Below, piece after piece: positions 28,915 through 37,131 of a stretch of DNA of 64,000 nt. The position numbers and the translations under genes were made by a program. The stretch is from Alistipes sp. Lineage in GTDB: Bacteria > Bacteroidota > Bacteroidia > Bacteroidales > Rikenellaceae. The notes beneath the pieces are model-generated. The model worked only from the letters and a program-made list of their open reading frames with translations. It searched no databases and was not told where the DNA came from. The DNA lies in the NCBI GenBank assembly GCA_031285345.1, contig JAITWI010000055.1:186001-250000 (forward strand), in the 5' to 3' direction. Position 1 is the stretch's first letter; each line of letters begins with the position of its first letter.

Positions 28915-29769
28915 ATGTCTTCCGACAAGGAGATGACCTTTTTCGAGCACCTCGAAGACCTGCGTCCACACTTGATGCGGGCGATTGCGGCGTTGTTCAT
29001 TATAGCGATCGTCGCCTTTTGTTTCAACAGACTGATCATAGACGAATTACTGTTCGGTCCTCAAAGTCCCGACTTCCCGACCAACCGCTGGCTGTGCGAA
29101 ATGGGAGTTTGGCTCGATGGGTTGGTTGGGCGACTTGGAGATATGTTCGGCGCCGAATGGTCGATAGACCCTGAGGTGTTGTGTCTTAACCAAGGAGCAT
29201 ATACGATGGTCAACAACAAGGTGGTGGGGCAGTTCAACCTGCATCTTAAGATGTCCATGGCTGCGGCGCTCGTGCTCGGCATACCCTATTTTTTGTGGGA
29301 GATATGGCAGTTTGTTAAGCCGGCGCTGACCGATCGGGAGAGGGCGGGAACAAGGCTCTTTGTGTTCTACGTTTCGCTATGCTTTTTCGCGGGGGTGCTG
29401 TTCGGGTATTACATAGTGACACCCATTTCACTGCACTTTTTTTTGAATTATGCCGCCAGCGACAACATAACTAACCTAATAGACGTGGGCAGCTATTTTT
29501 CGCAGGTTATCGGGGTGTCGTTGGGCATCGGGCTGGTGTTCCAGCTGCCGCTGCTGATACACTTTCTGACCCGCGTGGGGCTGGTGTCGCCGACCATATT
29601 GCGCAAATATCGCAAGCATGCGGCCGTAGGCCTTGCAGTTGTGTCGGCCGTGATCACCCCGCCCGACCTGTTCAGCCTCGTGCTGGTGATGCTGCCGCTC
29701 TACGGGCTCTATGAGTTGAGCATATTTTTGTCGGCGCGAACGTGGAAAAAGCATCACGCCGAGGCCTGA
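28915..29769 (+). CDS. tatC: Sec-independent protein translocase TatC
   Basis: MTFFEHLEDLRPHLMRAI; FQLPLLIHFLTRVGLVSPTILRKYRKHAAVGLAVVSAVITPPD. Confidence 0.95.
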   Translation: MSSDKEMTFFEHLEDLRPHLMRAIAALFIIAIVAFCFNRLIIDELLFGPQSPDFPTNRWLCEMGVWLDGLVGRLGDMFGAEWSIDPEVLCLNQGAYTMVNNKVVGQFNLHLKMSMAAALVLGIPYFLWEIWQFVKPALTDRERAGTRLFVFYVSLCFFAGVLFGYYIVTPISLHFFLNYAASDNITNLIDVGSYFSQVIGVSLGIGLVFQLPLLIHFLTRVGLVSPTILRKYRKHAAVGLAVVSAVITPPDLFSLVLVMLPLYGLYELSIFLSARTWKKHHAEA

Positions 29770-29824
29770 AAAGCATCACGCCGAAGATATCTCCCCGGCG
29801 TGATAGTGTTTAAACGATGGAATT

Positions 29825-31087
29825 TCAGAATATAAACTGCAACCCCGCCTGCCAGCCGATGTAGACCTGCTGTCGGCGGTCGGCGCGCGGTTTCTCCCAT
29901 AAGGAACTCTTAGGAAAAATGTCGAACATCGCGGGTTCGCTGCTGTGCACGTAGTAGATGCCGGGGCCGCCGAACAGCTCTAACCGCCCCAGTCGAAACG
30001 CCGGAAGCAGCGAGTAGCCCGTTCGGAAGGTGGCGTCGAAATCGTCGTCATCCGAATCCGTCCCCGAGTTTCCGCCACCGAAAACGCCGAAGTTTTCGAA
30101 CGTCAGCTCGTTGTTGATTCGAAACCACTTTGTCACGCCTATGTGCGCACCGAAACCGGCGATGGCGCTCACAGCGTCGCGGCTCTCGCTCACGCGATGG
30201 TTGTAGCCCAACCCCACGATGCCGTATAGCACCCGCCCGCCCGAGCGAAATTGCAGTGAAATCGTACCCAAGTCGTTGTAATTCACCCCTGCGGCCATCT
30301 CGCCATCCTTGATTATGTTGACAAGGCCGATAGGGTAGTCGCTCCGGTCGGCCACGTTTACAAGACCAGCCAACTGCACTCCGGATACGTTGCGCGCGAT
30401 GTTGAACAGCCCGCCTATCTGCAATCCCGACACGTCGCCGGCGTGATTACCCACTCCGCTTATCTGAATGCCCGCAACGCCTCCCGCAGCCGAATTGAAC
30501 ACGCCCCCCAACTGTATGCCCATAACTCCGCCCGCCAGATTGGCAACGCCCCCTATCTGGAAACCCTCCACGCTCTCGGCCGCATTGGCCACGCCGCCGA
30601 CCTGAAAGCCAGTAACGTCTTCGGCTCCGTTGAACACACCGCTCAGCTGAAGGCCGACCATGTCTGCTCCCGCGGTGTTGAACACGCCCCCGAATTGCAG
30701 CCCCAGCACCTCTTCGCCCACAATATTGCCGATGCCGCCAAGCTGAACCCCCAGAAAGCCATCGCCCACGTAGTTGCCCAAACCTGCGATCTGCAGCCCC
30801 GAGGCGTGGCTTTTGACGATGTTGGCAAGGCCGCCGATAGTAAGATAACGTTCGCTCTTCGACACTCCGACTAACATATTGAGCGAGAAGTCGTTGGTGT
30901 ATTGCGGCGCGCGAAGGCCGTTGGTGCCCAGAGGCGAGAAAAACGACACATGAACCGCCGCGTGGGGTCCATCGCCGTTTCCGCGCGCCTCTTCGAATTG
31001 TTGCGCCCGCGCCTGCGTGGCACCCAGCGCCAAGACCGTAAGCAGCAGTGCCGCCGCGGCCGATTTTGTCATGTCCATAATTTTCAT
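29825..31087 (-). CDS. Secreted surface protein with about ten 15-16-residue GxQ[LIVF]xG[LIV]xN repeats (LA_2272-like)
   Basis: VQLGGIGNIVGEEVLG LQFGGVFNTAGADMVG LQLSGVFNGAEDVTG FQVGGVANAAESVEG FQIGGVANLAGGVMG ...; signal peptide; C-terminal barrel-like region. Confidence 0.7.
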   Translation of the reverse strand: MKIMDMTKSAAAALLLTVLALGATQARAQQFEEARGNGDGPHAAVHVSFFSPLGTNGLRAPQYTNDFSLNMLVGVSKSERYLTIGGLANIVKSHASGLQIAGLGNYVGDGFLGVQLGGIGNIVGEEVLGLQFGGVFNTAGADMVGLQLSGVFNGAEDVTGFQVGGVANAAESVEGFQIGGVANLAGGVMGIQLGGVFNSAAGGVAGIQISGVGNHAGDVSGLQIGGLFNIARNVSGVQLAGLVNVADRSDYPIGLVNIIKDGEMAAGVNYNDLGTISLQFRSGGRVLYGIVGLGYNHRVSESRDAVSAIAGFGAHIGVTKWFRINNELTFENFGVFGGGNSGTDSDDDDFDATFRTGYSLLPAFRLGRLELFGGPGIYYVHSSEPAMFDIFPKSSLWEKPRADRRQQVYIGWQAGLQFIF

Positions 31088-31118
31088 TTAAGTTTTGGTT
31101 TTTGAGTTTTCGAAAGTG

Positions 31119-31670
31119 CTAAATAAATATGATCTTGTCGGAATCGTCCTTCTCCGAGTGGGGCTTCGTCGGTTCTGTCGGGTAGCCCATCGCGATGAAA
31201 CACAACGGATTCCACTCGGCCGGAATGGGCAAAAATCCGCGTAGGTATTCGGCCGCGGTCTCCGCCGGTTCCGCGGGCGACCCCTCGACGGGAGCTTTGC
31301 TGACGCGGGGACGGCCGTTGACGTGCACCCAGCAAGAACCCAGACCCGCCTCCGTCGCCGCCAACTGCAACACCGTGGCCGAGATTGCGGCGTTGTCCAA
31401 CCACAGGTCGGTAGCCGAGCCGTCGCCCAGCACCAGCACCCCGCAAGGTGCGTCGGCAATCAAAGCCGAGCCGAAGTCGCGCATGGCCGATATCCGCCGC
31501 AAAGTCGAAGGATCGTCCACCACGATAAAGCGTGTCGAGCGGACGTTTTTGGACGACGGGGCGGTGGTGAGGGTGAGTTTCAGCAGACCTTCGACGGTGG
31601 CGCGCGAGGTGGACTGCGGGGCGAATTTGCGCACGCTACGGCGCGATTTGAGGACTTCGGTCAGTGTCAT
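31119..31670 (-). CDS. Nitroreductase family protein
   Basis: MTLTEVLKSRRSVRKFAPQ...; GLGSCWVHVNGRP. Confidence 0.85.
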   Translation of the reverse strand: MTLTEVLKSRRSVRKFAPQSTSRATVEGLLKLTLTTAPSSKNVRSTRFIVVDDPSTLRRISAMRDFGSALIADAPCGVLVLGDGSATDLWLDNAAISATVLQLAATEAGLGSCWVHVNGRPRVSKAPVEGSPAEPAETAAEYLRGFLPIPAEWNPLCFIAMGYPTEPTKPHSEKDDSDKIIFI

Positions 31671-31720
31671 AACGATGATTTTTTATATTTGCCGTGGCGG
31701 TAAAGATATGAAAACTTTCG

Positions 31721-31728
31721 TATTTTTG
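31721..31728 (+). promoter_or_regulatory. -7 element TATTTTTG 6 nt from ispF ATG (leaderless candidate)
   Basis: TATTTTTGcggattATG. Confidence 0.5.
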
Positions 31729-31734
31729 CGGATT

Positions 31735-32238
31735 ATGAACATAAGGATCGGACACGGATACGACGTCCACCGACTTGCGGAGACGAACGAAAAGGGCGAA
31801 AAATTGCCTCTGCGATTGTGCGGGGTGACGATTCCTCACTCTAAAGGTTGCGTCGCACACTCCGACGGCGATGCGGCGATCCACGCCCTGTGCGACGCGC
31901 TGTTGGGTGCGGCGGCGCTGGGCGACATCGGGCTGCACTTCCCCGACACGGCGGCCGAATTTCGCGGCATCGACTCTGTGGAACTATTGAGACGCACCGT
32001 GAAACTGCTGCGCGCGCAAGGGTGGACGGTCGGTAACGTCGACTGCACCGTGGCTTTGCAGACGCCGAAAATCAGACCCTATATAGACGATATGCGCCGC
32101 GAGTTGGCGACGGCTCTCGGCATCGACGTCGGCGCGGTTTCGGTCAAGGCCACTACCACCGAACGCCTCGGTTTCGTGGGACGCGAAGAGGGGGTCGAGG
32201 CGCACGCGGCGGTGCTAATACACGAACGGCTATGCTGA
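31735..32238 (+). CDS. ispF: 2-C-methyl-D-erythritol 2,4-cyclodiphosphate synthase
   Basis: MNIRIGHGYDVHRL; HSDGDAAIHALCDALLGAAALGDIGLHFPD. Confidence 0.95.
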   Translation: MNIRIGHGYDVHRLAETNEKGEKLPLRLCGVTIPHSKGCVAHSDGDAAIHALCDALLGAAALGDIGLHFPDTAAEFRGIDSVELLRRTVKLLRAQGWTVGNVDCTVALQTPKIRPYIDDMRRELATALGIDVGAVSVKATTTERLGFVGREEGVEAHAAVLIHERLC

Positions 32239-33872
32239 AAAAACTTTCGGTCGAGAATTACGCGCTCATAGACCGCCTCGACATGGAGTTCGGGGTGGGA
32301 CTCAACACCGTCACCGGCGAGACCGGGGCGGGCAAGTCCATCCTGTTGGGTGCGCTGGGGCTGCTGTTGGGTACGCGGGGCGAGGCGGGAGTTCAGAAAG
32401 ACCCGTCGCGCTCATGCGTCGTGGAGGGAGTCTTCTCACTGGATGGCTACGGACTCGACGGCTTTTTTGCCGACAACGACCTCGAATACTCGCCCGAAAT
32501 AGTGGTGCGGCGGATCGTTTCGACGTCGGGCAAGAGCCGCGCCTATGTCGACGACCTGCCAGTGGGGCTCGGCGTGTTGCGCGAGTTGGGCGACAGGCTC
32601 ATCGACATACATTCGCAGCACGAGAACCTGCTGATCCGCAGTGAGGGATTTCGCGTCGGCGTTTTGGATGGGGTGGCCGGTCAGGAAGGTCTCATGAAAC
32701 GTTACGTGGAAGTGTTCGCGGCGTGGCGCGAGACGTTGAAGCGGCTGGCGGAGGCGCGACGGGCGGCGGAAGAGACACGCAGGGACGAGGAGTGGCTGAG
32801 GCATCAGGCGACGGAACTTGCGGCGACGCGTCTTGTGGCGGGTGAACAGGAGTTGTTGGAGGCCGAGCAGCGGGAGCTGTCGCACAGCGACGAGATAGGC
32901 GAGGCGTTCGGGTTTTCAGTCGGTGAATTGGCGGCCGACGAGACGGGCATCCTGTCGCGGGTGAAGGCGCTGCGATTGGCCGTCGAACGGGTCGGCGGAA
33001 TCCATCCCCGGGCGGAGGAGTTCGCCGCGCGGCTGGAGTCGGTGTATGTGGAGTTGCAGGATCTGGAGCGGGAGATGGCCGCCGAGCGCGAGCGCGTCGA
33101 AGGCAATCCCGAGAGGCTGGGCTTTGTCGTCGGGCGACTCGACGCGATATACGCCCTGCAACAGAAGCACCGAGTGGGCTCGGTGGAGGAACTTTTGGCT
33201 GTGCAGGCTTCTTTCGAAGAGCGGCTTGCGGCGATCGACCTCGGCGAGGAGCGGATGGCGGAACTGGAGGCTTCGGCCGACAGAAACGAGGCCGAGTCTC
33301 GCGAACTTGCGGCGCGGTTGTCGGAGGGCAGGCGCGGGGCGGCGGGAGCGGTTTCGGATAGCGTCGTGGCGATGTTGCGACGGCTGGGAATGGCCGAGGC
33401 TCGGTTCGTGGTGGAGTTGTCGTCCGTCGGAGATCTTCGGGCGAACGGTGGCGACGAGGTGCGGTTTCTGTTCTCATCGGTGGGGGCGATGCCGCCTCGC
33501 CCGGTCGAAAAGATCGCCTCGGGCGGCGAGATATCGCGCGTGATGCTGGCTCTCAAGAGCCTGTCCGCTCGCTCGGGTGGGCGGCCCACGGTGATATTCG
33601 ACGAGATCGACGCCGGAGTCTCGGGCCGTGTGGCCGACGCAATGGGCGACATTATAGCCGAACTGGCGCGCGGCTGCCAGGTGGTCAACATAACCCACCT
33701 GCCGCAGATCGCCGCCAAGGGCGAAAATCATTTTTTGGTCTACAAGAGAGACGGATCGACCCGCATCCGCCCCCTGTCGGCCGACGAGCGCGTTACCGAG
33801 ATAGCGGGCATGCTGAGCGGAAGCGAGATCACCGCGGCCGCCTTGAAACAGGCGGAGGAGTTGTTGTCTTAG
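32232..33872 (+). CDS. recN: DNA repair protein RecN
   Basis: MLKKLSVENYALIDRLDMEFGVGLNTVTGETGAGKSILLGALGLLLG; VIFDEIDAGVSGRVADAMG. Confidence 0.95.
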   Translation: MLKKLSVENYALIDRLDMEFGVGLNTVTGETGAGKSILLGALGLLLGTRGEAGVQKDPSRSCVVEGVFSLDGYGLDGFFADNDLEYSPEIVVRRIVSTSGKSRAYVDDLPVGLGVLRELGDRLIDIHSQHENLLIRSEGFRVGVLDGVAGQEGLMKRYVEVFAAWRETLKRLAEARRAAEETRRDEEWLRHQATELAATRLVAGEQELLEAEQRELSHSDEIGEAFGFSVGELAADETGILSRVKALRLAVERVGGIHPRAEEFAARLESVYVELQDLEREMAAERERVEGNPERLGFVVGRLDAIYALQQKHRVGSVEELLAVQASFEERLAAIDLGEERMAELEASADRNEAESRELAARLSEGRRGAAGAVSDSVVAMLRRLGMAEARFVVELSSVGDLRANGGDEVRFLFSSVGAMPPRPVEKIASGGEISRVMLALKSLSARSGGRPTVIFDEIDAGVSGRVADAMGDIIAELARGCQVVNITHLPQIAAKGENHFLVYKRDGSTRIRPLSADERVTEIAGMLSGSEITAAALKQAEELLS

Positions 33873-34118
33873 GTCGGGATCCCGAAACTACCGGAACCAC
33901 CGGAGCCCGAACCTGGAATCCCGAAACTATCGGCCCTGACCCTCGAACCCCGGCTATACAACATGATAACACGGCAAAAAAGCGGTGCCGCGTCGAACCG
34001 AAAGGACGACGCGGCACCGCTCGTTGGTTCGCCTTAGGCGCACATGATTTATCGTTTGGCGCGGTATTTGCGACAGAGCCGCGGGGAACCCTTGTTCCCT
34101 CCCCAAAAAAACGCTCCG

Positions 34119-34769
34119 ATGAACAACATATACAGGATAATCCCGATACTCCTTGCCGCTCTGTTCTTCCCCGTCTTTGTGTCGGCGCAGGATGTCGTCG
34201 AGACTCCGCGCTACGAGATGACGATGATTAGGGAGGGCTCGGCGGGCGGCACGGGCACCCAATATCTGCCGCGGGTGGCGGTTAAGACCAACCTGTTGGT
34301 CATGGCGACCGCCACGGCCAACGTCTCGCTTGAGGTAGGGTTGGCGCGCCGCTGGACGACCGACATCGCGGTGGGATACAATCCCTTCAAACTGCAACAA
34401 GGAGGCACGAATCAGATATGGTTCACCCAACCCGAACTGCGCTACTGGTTCTGCCAGCGCTTCGAGGGACACTTCATCGGCCTGCACGGCATCTACGGAC
34501 AATACAACGTCGGCAAGGTGGGTTTTTTGACCGACACCTTCCGGCTGCACCGCTACAAAGGCTGGGGCGTGGGTGGAGGCATCGCCTGGGGATACCATCT
34601 GCCCATGAGCCGCCGCTGGTCGTGGGAGTTCTCGCTGGGCGTGGGCTATGTGTGGCTCAATCACGACAAATACGACTGCTACGACTGCGAGCGGCTGATC
34701 AAAAGCGACACCCGCCACTATCTCGGTCCGACCAAGGTGGGCGTGTCGCTCGTTTACATGATAAAGTAG
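34119..34769 (+). CDS. DUF3575 family secreted protein, fimbrial-locus associated
   Basis: MNNIYRIIPILLAALFFPVFVSAQ; LPRVAVKTNLLVMATATANVSLEVGLARRWTTDIAVGYNPF; position upstream of DUF3868 and FimB-like genes. Confidence 0.75.
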   Translation: MNNIYRIIPILLAALFFPVFVSAQDVVETPRYEMTMIREGSAGGTGTQYLPRVAVKTNLLVMATATANVSLEVGLARRWTTDIAVGYNPFKLQQGGTNQIWFTQPELRYWFCQRFEGHFIGLHGIYGQYNVGKVGFLTDTFRLHRYKGWGVGGGIAWGYHLPMSRRWSWEFSLGVGYVWLNHDKYDCYDCERLIKSDTRHYLGPTKVGVSLVYMIK

Positions 34770-34773
34770 GGCG

Positions 34774-36012
34774 ATGAGAAAACTTCTTACGATAGTTATT
34801 ATGCTCATCCCCTTAGCGGGGATCGCCGCGGGACAGTCTCCCCAGCCGGATGTCGCCACCGCGGACGGGAGAGTCGTCTCCTCGACCTGGGCGGGTTCGG
34901 GCCTTGCCATAACGAATCGGCAGTCGCGTCTGTCGGTCGACGATTTGGTTATTGACCTCGATATTACGGCGCAAGGGTTGCCCGTTCGCTGCAACGGTCG
35001 GATGGTGGTCGAACTGGCCGTAGAGACCCCCGCGCAACGGTTCCTGCTCCCGACGGTGGTCTACTCGGGCGGGATTAGAGCCATCTACGAGGAGAGACGA
35101 CGCGCTCTGTTCGACGGCTATTCGCCCGAACCGTACCACACCTACGACCGGATGAGAAAAAGGGAGGTCTATGAACTGAACTACAAATTGGATATCCCCT
35201 CGCAGGCGTGGATGGAGGGGGCCGCCCTGACGTGGCGAAAATACGAACACGACTGCTCGGGCGACCGGTTGGTGGAGCAAGGGGTGGTGATCGAGCGGCT
35301 CAACGGCGTGGCGCGACCGGTGTACGTCGCCGAACTCCCGCCGCAGGAGATCGTCGCCGAGCCTGCTCCCGAGATCGTAATCGAGCCCGCTCCCGAACCC
35401 GTGGTCGAACTTCCCGAACCGGATGTAACCCCGATCGTCATAGAGGCGGTGCCCGAGGAGATACTGCGCAACGAAAATATTCGGACGGCGGTGCTGTCGC
35501 TGCCGATAATGTACCCGGTCGACGACTCCGAGGTGTTGCCCTGGTACGGCGACAACCGCACGCAGCTGGCGCGCATCGACTCGCTATTCTCGGCGCTGCT
35601 CGACCGCGAACACAACCACGCGCAGATCGAGTGGATCGACATATGCGGATACGCTTCGCCCGAGGGCGGATACGCCCACAACAAGCGACTGGCGCGCGAC
35701 CGTTCCGAGGGATTCAAACGCTATCTGTGCATGCAGGACTACCCGTGCGAGGAGGCTATGGACAAGGCTTCGGTCAACTATGTGGCCGAGGACTGGCAGG
35801 GGCTGGAGCGGCTGGTCGAACAGGGATACATAATACAGAAGGAGGCCGCGCTCGCCATCATACGAAACCAACGGATGCCCTACGACAGGCGCGAAGAGGC
35901 CCTCAAGCGCATAGAACCATGGTCGTACGTCTACCGGGTGTTGCTTGAAGAGATGTTTCCCCGCCTGCGGCGCATCGAACTGACGATATACTATACCGAG
36001 AGCGAGCCTTGA
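34774..36012 (+). CDS. DUF3868/OmpA-like domain protein, fimbrial-locus associated
   Basis: N-terminal DUF3868-like region, Pro/Glu/Ala linker (EPAPEIVIEPAPEPVVELPEPD), C-terminal OmpA-like IEWIDICGYASPEGGYAHNKRLARDRSEGFKRYL. Confidence 0.75.
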   Translation: MRKLLTIVIMLIPLAGIAAGQSPQPDVATADGRVVSSTWAGSGLAITNRQSRLSVDDLVIDLDITAQGLPVRCNGRMVVELAVETPAQRFLLPTVVYSGGIRAIYEERRRALFDGYSPEPYHTYDRMRKREVYELNYKLDIPSQAWMEGAALTWRKYEHDCSGDRLVEQGVVIERLNGVARPVYVAELPPQEIVAEPAPEIVIEPAPEPVVELPEPDVTPIVIEAVPEEILRNENIRTAVLSLPIMYPVDDSEVLPWYGDNRTQLARIDSLFSALLDREHNHAQIEWIDICGYASPEGGYAHNKRLARDRSEGFKRYLCMQDYPCEEAMDKASVNYVAEDWQGLERLVEQGYIIQKEAALAIIRNQRMPYDRREEALKRIEPWSYVYRVLLEEMFPRLRRIELTIYYTESEP

Positions 36013-37088
36013 AACGGTGGGTGACATATCTGGCGGCACTCTCCCTGAGCCTGTGTCTGGGCGTCTCGTGCGACACCGAACTCTACTTCGAGGAGTGTGT
36101 CTACTCGCTGCTGATACGCTACGACTACAACGAGGAGAACACCACCACCGATAACAAGATTCTCTACTGGATATCGGACATCGACGAATATATCTTCGAC
36201 GACCAAGGGGTGCTGCTCGCCACGCGTAAGGTGACCGAGTCGATATGCGCGGAGAACCTCGACTCGGAGGTGGCTCTCCGTCCCGGCCGATACTCGGTGC
36301 TGGCGCTGGGCAACGTCGACGGACGAAGCGTGGTGTGGGACGCCGCCACGGGCGAGGCGCCGCTGGTCGGCCAAACCCGACGCGAAGACATGCGAATGAC
36401 GCTGCGTAACGCCGAGGCCTTTCCCGACGGCACCACCGGCCCCTGCGAGGAGCTATACTACGGTTATCGAAGCTTCTCGGTGGGCGAGATAGGACAGAGT
36501 GTGGTGAGGGTGGACATGATCAACGCCCACTTCCAACTCCGCTTTCGCGTCACGTGGAAAAACCGCGTCCACATGCCCGACGTGGGCAATTACTACGCCG
36601 TGATGGGCGACACGCCGTCCCAGTACGAACTGATGCCCCAATACGTCTATCTGCCCAGAGAGTTCGAGGCGCTGCCGCATGACCCGGAGACGCAGGATCC
36701 GTACCTGACCCGCGATAACCGGGTGATCCACTACATACCCCGCACGGCCATCCCCGACACCAACATTCTGCGACACAGAGACTCCACCTATCTCAACGCC
36801 GACTTCGAGGTTTGGGGCACGATCGTGGGCTATCGGATCAAGTCCGAGACAAACGCGGTATTAAATTTGTACTACACCGGAGACGGGGATGTTTTGACCG
36901 ACGAAGACCCGATGGTTTTTCCCCACGGAATCGACCTGCAACAATACTTCGACTGGTTTCAGTACGACCTGGACCACGAATTGAAGCAGGAGTACGCCAT
37001 AGACATAGTGATCGACGGCGACGCGATTCAGCTCGCCCCGCTGGAGGGAATGAGCATCGCCGACTGGAGCGACGGAGGATTTTTGTAA
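36009..37088 (+). CDS. FimB/Mfa2-family fimbrial anchor subunit (lipoprotein)
   Basis: Lipobox CLGVSCDTELYFEECVYSLLIRYDYN...; operon context. Confidence 0.8.
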   Translation: MKRWVTYLAALSLSLCLGVSCDTELYFEECVYSLLIRYDYNEENTTTDNKILYWISDIDEYIFDDQGVLLATRKVTESICAENLDSEVALRPGRYSVLALGNVDGRSVVWDAATGEAPLVGQTRREDMRMTLRNAEAFPDGTTGPCEELYYGYRSFSVGEIGQSVVRVDMINAHFQLRFRVTWKNRVHMPDVGNYYAVMGDTPSQYELMPQYVYLPREFEALPHDPETQDPYLTRDNRVIHYIPRTAIPDTNILRHRDSTYLNADFEVWGTIVGYRIKSETNAVLNLYYTGDGDVLTDEDPMVFPHGIDLQQYFDWFQYDLDHELKQEYAIDIVIDGDAIQLAPLEGMSIADWSDGGFL

Positions 37089-37131
37089 GATTTTTAAGAA
37101 GATTTTTTATGAGTACAATTAAAAATATTTA

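Noticed and set aside
28678-29769. Missing tatB as an anomaly
   Set aside because: TatA/TatC-only organisation is common in several phyla; a tatB homolog could also lie elsewhere in the genome.
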